Assembly (NCBI RefSeq): GCF_910591885.1 | Contig: NC_063277.1 | Coordinates: forward strand, 14,074,001-14,138,000 | DNA length: 64,000 bases | Origin: Bombus terrestris | Taxonomy: Eukaryota > Arthropoda > Insecta > Hymenoptera > Apidae | Direction of reading: 5' to 3' | Shown here: piece after piece, positions 13,701 through 27,200 of the stretch | Layout: every line of letters starts with the position of its first letter | Position numbering within the stretch: position 1 is the first letter of the stretch | The notes under the pieces: generated by a model | Told to the model about the DNA's origin: nothing | Databases searched by the model: none | The model's input: only the letters and a program-made list of their open reading frames with translations | Translations under genes and position numbers: made by a program

Positions 13701-14400
13701 ACGACGAAGATTTATGTGCCTTTCGAAAAGAATGTAACGGCAATTTATTTACTTAGCGCTTAGAAGTAGAAAAATTGCGAAAACACGTGATTACTTTCAA
13801 GATTTTGTGAATAGGAGAAATTTTAAGTACAGAAGGATTTAAGTGAACGCAGTCTTAAACCGGAGATACAATGTATCGTTGGTCCGATCTATTTCAACGC
13901 TGAAAATTATCACAAAGTGGCTTGAAATTACCCTCTCGGTTACCATTAAATTCAATAACTCGATAATTCTACAAGATGAAGGCAACCGGTACAATTTCAC
14001 ATGCTTTCCGTTCGTAATTACGCCCAGCTGATTATGAAACGCATTACCGATTTTACTGAGCGTAGATTACGAACATATTTTATCGCCAACATTGTTTTTT
14101 ACATTGGATCACATTAAAGTAAGTATTGTCGGGGACACATCGTTAAAGAATATCGTAATCGCTAAAAACTGATGCGCGACACATCGGTAATTTCACACTT
14201 TTTCCTCTGTAAATCCTTTCAATTAATGTCCTTGATCGATCTAAATAAAGGATTTAGAACGTGAAACTTCTATCCATTCTATTTTTCTAAAAAGTGGTTC
14301 GATTCAAGGACAAGACTCCAATTTAGCAGATGTTTCGACTAAAACTGCAACCAATGTGAACGATAGTACGTCGAATTGTGAATCGCCGTGCTATACATTA

Positions 14401-14614
14401 TTAGGTCGTCCGAAAAGTTTCTTTCGTTTTATAAAGAAATAATGGATGCACAACATTTTTCGTTTTATATTATTTTATCGAATTACGTATGATCCATTTT
14501 GTTCTATCAAGATAAAGATCGCAACGTTCGACAGATTATGTTTCATTTTTGTATAAAGATGCATCGTTGTAAAAGACGTATCTGTAAAAAAAAGACACTT
14601 TTCGGACAACCTAA
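14401..14614. mobile_element. Mariner-type MITE, 214 bp, with TA target duplication
   Basis: The left end begins TTAGGTCGTCCGAAAAGT. The right end, reverse-complemented, begins TTAGGTTGTCCGAAAAGT, and the two agree at 22 of the first 24 bases. TA dinucleotides lie immediately outside both ends (14399-14400 and 14615-14616), the target-site duplication left by Tc1/mariner transposases. The termini resemble mariner-family inverted repeats. The interior is only about 165 bp, AT-rich, and has no transposase frame, so this is a non-autonomous, deletion-derived or MITE copy that would need a transposase supplied in trans. It lies in the gene-poor stretch and disrupts no gene I can see. Confidence 0.85.
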
Positions 14615-14616
14615 TA

Positions 14617-17600
14617 CATTGTATAGAAGAACACTGTGACGGAGGAATACGTCGCGTTCTCCCCTTGAACGTGTTGCAACGTTGACGCAACGAAATTCAA
14701 ACGATTGTATGGATCGATAAGAATCGATCGATACTGCGGCTCGCCTAATCGGTGAAGTAATTTGCAACGGTTTTATTTTGTCTTTACGGCGGAGGGAAAT
14801 TATTTTACGTAATAATTACAATCGCGCGCATTGTCGAGGGGCAGGGAGTGATTAATCAAAAGGGAAATCTGTGTCTCATTATTACGTGTGATTGCGTTGG
14901 CTTGTTCATTCCAGCATGTGAAATTCAATGATTTCGGGGAATTCGCGATGCGCTCGATGGATAGCTTGACCATTGTTACGTCTATGCCATAGTTTCACGT
15001 AATTGATCTAATTAATTTCACTGCGCTAAAGTCTTTTAATAATTCTTTCGATTATAATCCATTAATTTATGTGCATTCTTCTTATTGTTTTTTTATCTAA
15101 TTACTTGATGATATTCAAAGGAGGGCGGGGAAAGAAAAGGAAGGAAAAGATTCCTACGCACGATACGCTTTGCGGTTTCTTCGTACGACCCTGACAAAAA
15201 CGCAATCGTGCTACTTACGAGAGTACATTGCATCCTAGCATATCGGTGCATGCATGTACATGATGTGCATTATGGATTGAACATCTAAGTAAGTGCCTGT
15301 GGAGCCAACGTCAGCGTGCCGTAATGTAGATGCTTCGACTCGATAACCGGCTCGATATTGCGTAAGAATGATTACGGTACTAGTTCTACGACTGACAATG
15401 AGAAAATAAGAATGATATCCATCGCGATTATTATCGACTAGGTTCAAATGCACGATAAAGACATTTTATTGAAAATCGCAATTATCCATTAATTTTTCAA
15501 TTTTTCAAGAAAATTCTTTCATGTATATTACGAAAGATTCGCGTATATTCTCAAGTGACGATTAGCGAAGTTTCGCTGGAATATTTTCCATTCCATCGCG
15601 ATCACGCAAGAATGTTTGTGTAAATTAATATACAGATGTGAAACTTAAAATTCAAACATACGTGACAAACAGCGACTGTTCCACACGAGCTAACACCTAC
15701 GTCGCCCTCGCTGGAACGTAATTACACGCTGCGCTTTGATCGTTCAACGGATGCCCTCTATTTAGGGGGGGATGTTTGTACGGACCCCTGGAGCAGAATG
15801 ACAGAGAAGAAAAAAGAAGAAGAAAGAGAGAACCCAAAGGGTGAAACGGTCAACCCTATCCCTTCCGGCCCCTAGCCGAATAAAACCGGTCGATTTTTAT
15901 TCTGGCGACCACTCGAAAGCGGACGTCGGCGTACCGACACATTTGTGCAATTGCGGATCTGGAATTTTCTGATCGCGAGAACTGAACGGCGAAGGGCGAA
16001 CCGATTGAAAGGGAAATCGCTCGTGAGAGCCCCTCCCTTCCGCCCGAACGATCTTGTGGCTTTTCCTGTTCTCCGTTCCACCTGGAAGCCCGCGTTATAG
16101 AAAACGATCCACAAGACTATACGCTCCCGCGCGTGTGTCGTGACTATATATTTTTCTTTTACTAACCACGTTGACGAACTATCTTTGTCTTCCACATGCT
16201 TACGGCATTATTTTGTTGGAAGTTTCAGCAAAAGCGTGGGGGCGAGACGCGAATTCAGCTTGAGCAATCAGCTGGTAAACTCCAGGAAGTAGACACGCGC
16301 CTCGGTACCCTTTGTTTATTCGTTGTTCTCTCAAGTGTTTTGTTAAACGGCTTTGCCCATGCATTCCATTGAGTGGGTCGATGCAAAGTTTAGATTCGAA
16401 TGTCGATTACGCGAGGAAGGCTTGAAGATTTTACGCGTTGCGCATATTTTCTCGCTTTCTGGTGCAACGCGTATAGTCATGTTGATCGCGCATTAAGATC
16501 TGGGTCGATTCGCTTCAAACGCAACCTATCTATTGGTATTATTGATATTCTCTTGTATCGCGATTCTTGCACGTCGACGTGTACGCAATTTTTGAAATTT
16601 TTGCGATTGACAATAAATCTCTCGTTCCTGCCCTTATATAAGCTAAATTAAAATATTTATCGAGCAATAGAAACTACGATCTTACTTCTCTATTTGAACT
16701 TGCCGTATAAGTGGAGTAAAAAATTAATTGTACGGTAGGAAATAGGAAACGAGAAATAAATATTCTTAATGTCAGATTCGATTGCACAGTTCAACTGTGC
16801 ACATTATGTTGTGTGTGCGTATCTTTATGAGATTTATGGTTGCTTAATTACAAATTCCTTTCCATTTTTTTGTAATCACTGCAACTAAATAACAACTTCA
16901 CTTGTCGAGGAATTTCATACATTCGCGGGGCATACACTGAGCTTTCTCTTTGTTTCATTTGATTCTTCCATCGATAGATTATATCCTCGATCGAAACTAA
17001 CACCTGTGCACTCTGGAATATTTTCGTGATGTTTGCATGTACGTGGGAAACCTAGAAGCGATAAAATTCTCCAGGAATGGTCACGGGAAAGGGGTTGAAA
17101 GCTTGATTGCAGGATCAATCGAGCGCCACTTAAAATTTCGGATAGTTTTATGGGCGTCCGTCCTTCGTTAGCGTCAACTAATTTTACGACTGAGTCAGCA
17201 TCGTTGGATTGCAGGTACGATCCTTCTTTGATCGTGGCTAATGAAGCACATCCAAAGATCGGCCTGTCTTTTAGCATGCTCTGATAATCGTCCTTCTCGG
17301 AACGTCGGCCTGCGTCGTCATCGCTCGACGATTTACGCCTTTTCTGAAACTGCTTCTATCATTCCATTAAACGAGCGGAACTGAAATCCTTTCTTTTTTC
17401 CAACAGTGGTTGCTTTGAATTTCCAAACGGAGAAAGGGATAGATCGTGTAACAGCTAGCGCTTGAAACAAATTCGTCGATTAATCTTAAACAGAAATTAA
17501 TCCGCCTTTTAATCTTTAGTCAAGCAGTAGGCCAATGAATCTGTCAAGAACAAACGCATCGAGTTTGGAAGATCTCTGATTCAATCGTCTCCTAATTTAT

Positions 17601-19770
17601 CGAAACGAAGGTTATTCGAGAAACAACAAATCTTCCAATTTGAACTGTCACCAAAAAGAGTATAATGATGCGGCTGTTATCAAGGCTATGTATAGAACAA
17701 ACGAACTCATTAGTTTTTGCATGGTGTGTACGTGAACTGGAATTAAATCGCGTATTTGCGTAATGATAATACTCTGGAAACGAGGCTAATAGTAATGATA
17801 GACGAACGTCGGCGAATAAAGAAGTGTCACAATGCGTAATTACGTTCTTCAACTTACCTGTTTAATTGCATCCTTAACTCGTTCGCGCTCGGGTTTCAGG
17901 TGCTCGAATACGAGTGAAATTCGAGTTCTTCGATGTGACACCGTTGCACACCATATGAATATTTAAGTAAAAAGTTAGATTACCTCGCTGTCGGACGTGA
18001 AATCTAGGTCAAACAGGTTTGATACATTAAAAACGTTTCAAAATATGATAATTCGCGAGCGCGATCGTTCGCCTGTGAAAGAAATGAGGTAAAGTAACGA
18101 TGATCTGTGACGTAAAAAAAGATTGATTGCCCACAGAGTATTCTATGCCTTATGTATTTACTTTCAAGCACTCGGTTATTAATTTCCAAATTTTGCAATT
18201 TCGAATCCGCTTTTCGCTCAATCGATTAACACACGAGCAACGTTGCCAGCAATGATTGGGAAATAAATCTACTACATTTAACACTGAAGGACAAACTTAC
18301 GAGTTCACAATGAGAAAGGACCCGGAAGCGGAAACAAGACTCGATGAAATTCATAGATCGATAGTTCTCGAAGAAGGAAGTAAGTCTATCGAGCGACACG
18401 TTACACATGGATCGATAGTGTGTCTCGATGTGAAAACCGGTCGAGAGAATGTAGCTTCATAATCTATGTATACATGGCGAGTCGTGCGTGGCATATAAAT
18501 GAACCAAAACGTTGTAACGAGGTCGTAATCCAAATTGCGAATACACGTTGCGATCCTTCTAAAGTTGCTTTTCCTTTTCCCATTATCATGAGAAAATAAT
18601 TTTCTTAGCTCGTGACATTTAACTGATTTGTAATTACTCTTACGTGTATCTAATCGGAGTTATTGTAATTAATTGTAGAAATTACAGTTAAAAATACCGT
18701 CGTTCCGTGAAAATTATGATTCTTCGAGATACGAGTATATTTCGATCTGTAAGTTAATGAGATAATTAGTCGCTGCGTAAAGCTTTATACGTTTGGCTTT
18801 AATCATTCAAAGGTGATGCAATCGTAATTAGAAGCATAGAGATTTTAAAGCATCGATTAAGTCATACGCCAACATCGGCAGACCTGGATTAGCTACGCAG
18901 TGAGGCAAAACGTAAACGAATGTAATACATAGTAAAACAGCCTTAGATACATTAATTGTTTTATATTATTATTATTTACTATTATTATTAGTTAATTAAT
19001 GATGTTTTGACTACTTTTAATTTGTACGTATCAAAAACATATTTTAGCGTGTTTTTAATTCAATTCGGAGCAGTTCTCTGCTGAGTTTACAGGTTCGTCG
19101 CAGTTGCTTTTTCGTATTCAAACTTAGTTTATCGTTCTTCAAAACTTCTAGAACTCGTTTAACGATCCCGCGGAGTCGGTCCAAAGTTAGACCGTTTGAA
19201 ATTCGTAGTCTTCAGGTACAGTCGCTCATTTCGGCATGCAGAATTTCTTTGGACTCCGGAGTGGTACACGTTCAGAGAGTCTAAAGCAGCGTATTACGTA
19301 AGAAACACGAGACTTGGACGGTTGATTACGTGATAGCTGATCTGGAGCGTGTGTGTCGATAGAAAACTCGTGAGAAGTGCACTATGCATCGTGCAACATC
19401 GAATATATGCCCCTTCGAGCATGACGTTCCACGAGAATGTTCATATGCGTATATATCAAGGCAGTATAGGCACCCGTGATACTTTAAGTACATATTCTTT
19501 ACGTTATGGTCGTCTAGTAGAAGCAATAATTGGCTTCGAGGTTGCAAGACGGTCGCTTTCACGGGAAACTCTAGTGCAAACTCTTGATACTGATGTTTGC
19601 CTGTCCAGAGAAGTTTCTTGAGAAGTCGAAATGCTTCGAATAGCTAGATTCTAAGATCGGTTATATGTTAGTTAAACGTGTATTATATAGTTAAACCTGA
19701 ATTTCTTAATTTAAAATTCTTAAATTTATATCTGGATATTTAAATTAAAAATTTATCAATTAAAAGTCTA
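14617..19770. other. Gene-poor stretch, right part
   Basis: No supported gene. A purine-rich run lies at about 15800-15840. The longer anonymous frames (for example 17277-16915 and 16195-15872 on the minus strand, 18256-18462 on the plus) have no family motif or splice context that convinces me. The region could be regulatory DNA for the DSL/EGF gene to its right. Confidence 0.4.
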
Positions 19771-19778
19771 CAGCTATA

Positions 19779-19784
19779 TTTATT
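19779..19784 (-). terminator. Polyadenylation signal AATAAA of the DSL/EGF gene
   Basis: TTTATT on the plus strand, that is AATAAA on the minus strand, about 190 nt beyond the stop codon at 19973-19971. Confidence 0.45.
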
Positions 19785-19970
19785 TAGGATATCAAATCGA
19801 TAGTACAACAACGCTTATCCTATGTCTCACTCAATAACGGTAAAAAATTCTTGTAGATCACATTTAGACTTTCTAGCTGTCGAGGAATATAATTAAGATA
19901 AGTCGGTCCTCGTTGAGAAATAAATTAATTAAATAATTAAATAAACAACAGTCGATAATATATGCCCTCT

Positions 19971-22767
19971 TTACGTCTCATTTTCATCGTCTCTCTCCGT
20001 GAGTGATGGTTCCGTAGGTGGTTCGGTTGGCCATTTCCCTACAGTAGCAGCAGGATCGATAGTAGAAGGTGGATCTGTGATAACAATTGGTCCAAGGGGT
20101 TCAACCGTTTGTTCCTCGTCTTTTACGCTATTTTTATCCTTCTCGTCTAAACTTTGCGGTTTCTCGATTATTTCCGGCTTTATCAAAATCATTTGAGGTT
20201 TCGCCTCTAAATCAAGATTCTGATCTGGCATCGGTGGTATCAATTCCGTCGATGGTACCATCGTTTTTATCTGACACTGACGACCCATATAGCCGAGTGG
20301 ACAAATGCATCTGCAAACAAGGTTTACGTTTATCGTTACGGTCAGCGATTGATCTGGTTTTGTCACTGTCAAAGTCAATGTGCAAAGGATTTACCTGTAA
20401 TTGCCATCCTCTTTGGTCATGCTAATGCAAGTGGCGTTATTGCGACAGATTTCTGAATGCTCGTCGCAGTAAGTCAGCTTCTCGTTGCATAGATCACCCG
20501 CCCATCCAGGCTCGCATCGGCACTCCCATGGCCGTTTACAGGATCCGTGAACGCAACCAGGATAAGGGACGCATTCGGTGCAATTCGGACCTGTCCAACC
20601 CACGCGACACCTACATGTTCCCGGACGACGACAACCGCCGTGTTCTCGGCTGCATCCTTGCGAGCAAACCGCTACACAGAGAGAAAACGTTCGAGATACA
20701 TAAAATAAAACGAAAGTTTAAGTAGACTTATGTATGCTTTCTTGGAGAAGATACGAGGACTAGAAACAACGGATAACTTACGAGTTTGACAGAGAAGTCC
20801 AGTCCAGCCTGGTTCACAGCGACATTCGAGTGGACCCTGGCACGTTCCATGCACGCAACCTGGCAAAACGGCGCATTGTTTGCATTTCGGCCCCTGCCAA
20901 CCTAATCTACATCTACAAAAAGAAGTACACAAATGACTCATTTTCTTGCAACGAATGATTCACTAAGAAATTATCTTTTCTGTTAAGTAGCATAAAAGGA
21001 AGGAAAACTACGGAGAACAATCTCGTAGCTTCCACACTTCCTCTAAATTATCAGCTACGAACGTTAACGTGACGAGGGTCGAGCAAACGGTGATTTCATT
21101 GCTTCGATCAGTCGCTACCGGCGTTGATAACCGCTCATTACTCAACCATTACGAGTTGCACCTCACCTGCATTCTCCGGGCTTTTCACAATATCCCTGGC
21201 TGGAGAGACAATCGGAAGCGCAGATTGGTTCCGAACAGAACACACCCTTCCATCCAGGATCACAGGAGCATTCGAAGCTTACGTTACAACTAAAAATGAA
21301 AATTTCTTTCAATTATTCGGTTATTCATTCTACCGCTGAATCTAAGTTTTTCCGCACGATCAATATTCAAGAGAGTAGAAAAGATTAGACGTTTCGTGTT
21401 ACACGAGAATTAAACTTGCCACTGAGCGAGGTGAAATCGGTATCTATTTCATGCCTTTAATACTAGAACTAACTACTACATCCATCGGTTATTACCAATC
21501 GTATCGCTTATAGAAAATTATATTGGTCTAGAAATTGATACGTGAGTCGGAAAAGGGCAGCGGTTTCCATTGGTATATTCACTTCGCAGATCTGATTAAG
21601 TTAACGGGTAACTTGTTATTCATCGATGACTTACATCTGCTCTCGCTTCTTTTAATTCACTGAGACATATAAAAAAAAACTGATGAAAGATTACCTGCCA
21701 TGCTGACATCCTGGTAGAGCTACACACTTGTCGCAGAGCTCGCCATAAAAGCCCAATTTACAGCGACATTCACCAGGTCGACGGCAGTAACCCTGAAGAG
21801 GGTCACACCCCTTCCGACAGATTGGCACATCGCACAAATCGCCAGTCCATCCTAAGTGAAAAGAAGTACCGGTTATACAAAGAGAAATGTCTACATCGCT
21901 GATTTTTTATTGCGCTTTTCTGAACCACGTCCGCGATGAACTCCATCACGCTATGTTTCTTTTTTTACCTGGCAAGCACTTTACTTCTCCGGCTTCGTCA
22001 CAAACGTAGTGCGAGTTTGGATGTTGAGAGGCAGGTATCTCACAGGCTTGCTTCTTCCATTTGGGAACGTATCTAAATGGAGAGTAGAAGAAATTATTTA
22101 TCTAACTAAAATGTATAACAAAAATTATACATACAGATTTGACATAATTTATTCTAATGGTACCGAAAGCAAGATATGTCGTTATTATCGGTAATGAGCA
22201 ATTTAATGGATCTAGTTTCGAAATCGAAGTCGAAATATGGAAGTACTTAAAATATGTAAAATAGTAAAAAAAGCGATAACAAGGGGAACAGATAGGATTG
22301 ACAGATAAGATAACATTGACAACGACCGAGTAATTATGCCTTAAACATGTGACACGAGAACTTGATACTACAATCTGGTCCTCGATAGCCACGTATTATT
22401 TTCTCTAATTAACTTTTCTCGTTCTAATTTTCTAAACGTAGCATTTGACACATGGAATTAATTTCTATCTGCTCAGATGAAAATCAAAATTTGCATAATC
22501 GTAAATACAATTGATTGTCTGTGAGGAATATTGAAGGACTTTCACCGGAACAAATCTCTCCAAAATAAATAGGATATTGATTAGGAATCGAATCACGTAA
22601 AGCGGATCAAAGTATGTTTAATGACGATACCTGGGTCCGGCTGCGAATCCGAAAGGCAGCGCACCGAGCCCGAAAATCGTGGTAACACTGGCTGTATGCC
22701 CATTGTATAGATTGCCCAGTTCACCGGGACTGATCAAGAGACTGAGACAAGCGAGCAGCAGTATCAT
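19971..22767 (-). CDS. Secreted DSL/EGF-repeat Notch-ligand-like protein, DLK/C901 type (422 aa, 7 exons)
   Basis: Exons are 22767-22631, 22072-21969, 21851-21695, 21289-21167, 20912-20782, 20671-20395 and 20310-19971; all junction phases agree. A signal peptide (MILLLACLSLLIS...) is followed at residues ~55-88 by the second half of a DSL domain (HYVCDEAGEVKCLPGWTGDLC-like). Seven EGF repeats follow, to about residue 325. The first six alternate between type A (C...C....G.C..PG.CRC) and type B (C...PGC.HG.C), the pairing seen at EGF1-2 of Delta, Jagged and DLK1 (the DOS motif). The seventh is a conventional EGF. The ~95-residue tail is acidic and Pro/Thr-rich, with no transmembrane segment. 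Predicted role: extracellular modulator of Notch signalling, by analogy with DLK1 and Drosophila C901. The family assignment is strong; exact orthology is inferred. An anchored isoform from another last exon cannot be excluded. Confidence 0.85.
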
Positions 22768-23659
22768 CTTTGCTTGACTTCCAAGTCAAGACTGAGGACG
22801 ACCGCGTCCAAGGCTTCGGCTTGGATAACGGGACCTTGTTCGAGGTCACGGCACACTTTTTCATCGTGTCCGTGCTGTTGGCAGCGCGTTCGCGGACGCG
22901 TGAGATCGTATGAGTACGCATGTGTGACGCTCTCCCCGTTTGACTTTTTCGTCGACTCACGACGAGTTTATTATTCGCTCGGGAAAGTTCAATGCACTTC
23001 TTCGACTAAGCCGAGAGGAGGCATTCCCCCTGAGAGCTCGCGTTCGCCGCCGTCGCGGAAAGGAAATGGACGTACCTAGAACTTTCTTGGGAGGATTCGT
23101 AAGCTTCTACAGTTATAGGATTCGGATAAAGTCCCCTCGGGCTAAAATAGTCGTTTCTTTGTCGTGAATAACAGTTCTTTGACTCGTACTTCTTTAAGAA
23201 CAGTAATTGGGACATCACTGCCTCTAATAGGTAGTACCTAACAAAGTTATGTCCTGCGAATCCTATTTAACGGGAATTTTCATTTTTTTTATTCGTCAGA
23301 AAAATTCTCCTTTCTATATGCCTAAAGGTACAGGAATATTTTGCTCCCCCTATAATCTAGCATAAATCCATTCGATATGGAAGGACAAATCCCCCTTAAA
23401 TTCAACGAAAAAACCTATGGACCCTCGTTATCCGAGTTTAATCCAAAGACAAGGAAGTGGACCTCCAACAAAAGTAGGATTTGGGATCTTATTTACATGG
23501 TGATATTAAAAGAAAAACGCTCATGCCGAAACGTAAGCTTTCAAATACCGACATTGTAACTTGCAGAAAAAGGTAGCCTATAATTCATTTTTTTGTTTTT
23601 TATTAAGCATTTATTTGCGTCTAGGTACTAATAAGAAACGTTGCTCTTTCTAGAAGTAG
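22768..23659. other. Intergenic gap between two minus-strand genes
   Basis: It contains the 5' leader and promoter region of the DSL/EGF gene (just above 22767) and the distal 3' flank of the FN3-like gene. No separate gene is seen. The short frames at 22721-23218 are shadows with no family signal. Confidence 0.45.
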
Positions 23660-23669
23660 TTTATTTATT
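23660..23669 (-). terminator. Overlapping polyadenylation signals of the FN3-like membrane protein gene
   Basis: Two overlapping AATAAA motifs read on the minus strand within 23669-23660. They lie about 590 nt past the stop codon at 24263-24261, implying a 3' UTR of roughly 0.6 kb. Confidence 0.45.
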
Positions 23670-24260
23670 TTTTAAAGTTTATGTACAAGCTTCTGAGCTA
23701 TTATTTACAAATAAATACAGAAATTGGCACCTCAATCGGCGCGATTTTTGTTTCTCGTCGTTAGGAACTTTTTTACAGTCTGTTCGTTGCGTATTGAGCA
23801 AGAAGTTATTTAATTAGTATTCTACTACATATAAAAAAATAGCTAGATCTTTTGTACATTTCCTCGTCGACATTTGCAAAGATGCAATCGTCGTAGTTGC
23901 GGAATCGTAACACTCACAACGACATGCACACGCTTTAAAAACTATTTTACATAATACTTAACTCGGTTGTGTTTCTTTTTCAAGACATTCGACCTTATAT
24001 CTACACAGACATAGAATTTACATTGTTAATTAATTAAATCGTATCGCCGTTTGGAGTGTAACGCATCGATAAAACTCCATTCGACGGGTTCAATTGTCGG
24101 TATTGGAACAGTGAGAATCCACTGATTATCCTTCCACATCGTTTCCTCCATTTAGAGAAGGATTCGGTCCTGTCAGAGCAAACACGTTCTTAAGTTTGTT
24201 ATCATGGTCGACGATGCTTCATCAACATTCGTCTATCCTCGAAGCAAGATGAATTCATCT

Positions 24261-27200
24261 TCAGACTTTTTCAGGCACGACGCTCTTGCCCTTCCTGTAA
24301 ACCTTCATGAAGACGAGACTGATTATCAAAAAAGCAACACTACCGCAAGCAAAGAAGATATCCCAAGGATATAATTCCTGGGTCGGTTGATCTATCCTTT
24401 TAGCTTCAACGCAATTAGGTCTCGTATCCACTTCAATGGGGAAGCTACCGGGTCCGTCGTTCGAAGCGATCCTGACGAGGTACTTTGTCCCAGGCAAAAG
24501 AGAAATCTGTGCGGAATTCGAGTCCGTCACTTGATTTCCCATAAGACCACCAGTCTCGGGTTCCCAAGAAACCACATAAGATTCCTTGTTTCCTATATGA
24601 TCCTTATCGGTCCTATCGTTATAAGCATTGCTCGTGGAAGGAGTGTTGTCCGCTTCCAAATCATCGGAACGATCGTCTTTCCTTCTGAAGAAGAATCTTC
24701 GAAATATTTCATCGGACATTGGAGAATCTTCCTGGCTTCTCCACTCCGCTAGTACCTTTTCTCCGTACTTTTCTAGAAAGAATTGTCTCACACGGTTGTT
24801 GAATCTGACCTGTTCTAAATATCTCTGTTTCTGAAGCTGAGTCTGGACATCTTTCCATGAGATCGTTGCCTCGTACAAAGGTCCTTCTTTCAGAGATTCC
24901 AACTTCGGAATCCATTCTTGCCAACTGTAATGCTTCATGCCGTTCTCCATGGCGACTACAATCCAGGTATCCGGTCTTAGATTCGGAATACGTTCCCCTG
25001 GATAGTATCCAGCAACTCTCCATTGCTTGTAAAGCTTGCGCATCACTACAGCAACGTCGAATCTGTCCAGGATGATGGGTGCCTTACTCGGTGCTGGCAA
25101 CATGGATGGTAGATACTTCTCTTCTATTCTAGTTTTTCGATAAGTACACACTGTCTGGCAAGCTGGACACTGAAAGAAATTTTCATATCGTTAGTTTTAC
25201 TCTTTTTCGTTGGTTTTCTTAAACAAAGGAAGCTTTTGCAGAAGAAGATTCAAACTTTTAACCTTTTCTTTCCCGAATAACGACTATCTATCTCAGACAT
25301 CTGTCCTTCAAAGAGTGCATCAAAGGAGAAACAATTAACGATTTCTTTAGAGGAAACAGCCTTTTTATCTCGCGGAAATCATATAAAAAGAGTTCTTATT
25401 GACATTGGATTTAAAGATTTTTCGGAACATGGTAGTCAGCCGTCCCCCAAATATTTGAAGAAGATACGTATCTCTGCGGAGCTCGATACACGAAGAGTTT
25501 AAATTCGTTCGTTGCACGACAAAGCAACTCAGCCTTCCGTAAAAATCGACAGGTAGCCGTTTCTAAGGATTTTCCTAGACCATAGGTCGTGTCGGAATTC
25601 CCTTTATCGAAAGTTTCCTTTCTTTTCGTCTCACCGTCGTTCGTCTGTATATTTCTCGGTCTGTTCCATTGGCTTTGAAATTTTTGAAAGATAACACCGA
25701 CGTAAGAGATTTCCTTCGCGCTTGACCGATCCAAATTTTCCAACGATTTAACACGGTCAAGATCATTGGCACATTTGTCGACTCGATCTGAATTCGAAAA
25801 AGTTCAAACATCCGAGAAGTTACGAATACTTTCGCCGGTGTTTATTCGTAGAGGTATTGTAAACTCAGAATCGAACTAGAGACCCCGTGTCTACCTTTTG
25901 CGAATTATGTCGTTCAAGAAACCGAAAATTCTTTTTGTAGTACAATCTGCCTAATCCAAAAGATTGCTTCACCCGTAAATTTACTTACATGTAGATACTG
26001 GTCGCCCTCGCAAATGGTTCTTGTCTTCTCCCACCGGTTCTCGAGGGCCTCGCAGTACTGCCAGCACTGTAACACAGGAGAGAGAAAAAAACATACACAC
26101 GTGAAAGAAGCGAGCGTGGCAGGGGGAGGTTTCAGCATTGAACAAAAAGCTCTTGCACGCACGGGACGCACGGGTAAAAAGGAACGATGGTACGCGAGGG
26201 GGATGAAGAGGGACGACGCGGCCAAGAAACGTGAAGAAGGAAGGCGGCCGGACCGTTGAATCGAGCGATTTAAGCGGCCATGGAGAGAACCAAAGGAGAA
26301 GGAAGAAGGTGCAGTCGGAAGGAGAAGAAAAAGGAAGAACGTATAAGAGAGGAAGATGGGTGGGTAGAGAGAGAGAGAAAGGAAGAAAAGAGAGGGGGGC
26401 CGAATTAGCTCCAACCTGTTTCAGGCATAACAGGCACCGTCGTTGTTGTCTTCATATTTATTGGGATACCGTCTCTTGTGGAGCCCTGTTTCCAGATTCT
26501 TTTTTTTCATCTCTTCTCCGAGAGAGAATGAGAGAGTTAGCGAGATCCCTGTGCTTTGCCCTCCCTCCCCGATTATCCTACATCACGATGTGTTCCTTCT
26601 AAGTCTGGCTGTTTCGTAGAAACGTTATAGGTCCCCTTTCTTCGTGCAAAAGACGCCTCCAAAAAGCAACATAACCATCCTCCAACAGCTTCGCGATAAT
26701 TCCCTCGGATCGTTTGTTTCTTTCCTGATAATTTCTAGTTCGTTCGTGTAAACGAAACCAAGAAGAATAGCATTGCGCATCATGTATAAGGAAGTAGATA
26801 ATATTAGTAGATAATATTAGCTAGAAATAAGAGTAAGCCTCCCAAAAGCGGATTGTTCCGTAAATGAAAATTCCGAGTAAATGTAAATGCGTGGAGGATG
26901 AAACGTGATAACGGATTTTTTTCATCCCGTTTATTTCACTTTGCGACGGATAGTCATTGATTTCCAGAACGAGGGGACATGGCTTTTACGATCCCCGGCC
27001 CATTGTAATTCGATAACAGCACGATCATCGTCGTATTCGATGAAATTTGATGGAGCGATCGACCCCATGACATTTCCTCCGACCACATTCTTCAGCTACG
27101 CATCTTGGGAGCCGTTAATCGTCATCGTCCAAAGGACTACGATTAAATGTACGATATACGATCGCTACGCTTCCTTGTCCATGTAATTACGCAACTATTG

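Larger units (their letters stand above)
6960..14400. other. Gene-poor stretch, left part
   Basis: No convincing exon on either strand. Small local repeats are visible: a 14-nt unit twice in tandem at 8081-8108 and GGTAC three times at 10771-10785. A 60-codon minus-strand frame at 11669-11487 has protein-like composition but no good splice partner (see findings). Confidence 0.45.

Noticed and set aside
14297..14315. tRNA B-box-like GGTTCGATTC
   Set aside because: No matching A box, acceptor stem or cloverleaf around it.
16915..17277. 120-codon minus-strand frame
   Set aside because: Readable composition but no domain, no good acceptor or donor and no neighbouring exon in phase.
18256..18462. 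68-codon plus-strand frame with coding-like composition
   Set aside because: Opens with a non-ATG codon and has an internal donor-like GTAAGT, but no partner exon or homology that I recognise.
25914..26414. 166-codon minus-strand frame running through exon 2 of the FN3-like gene
   Set aside because: Its upstream half is translated pyrimidine tract (Leu/Ser/Phe/Pro-rich). Only the 78-nt exon 26066-25989 is supported as coding.
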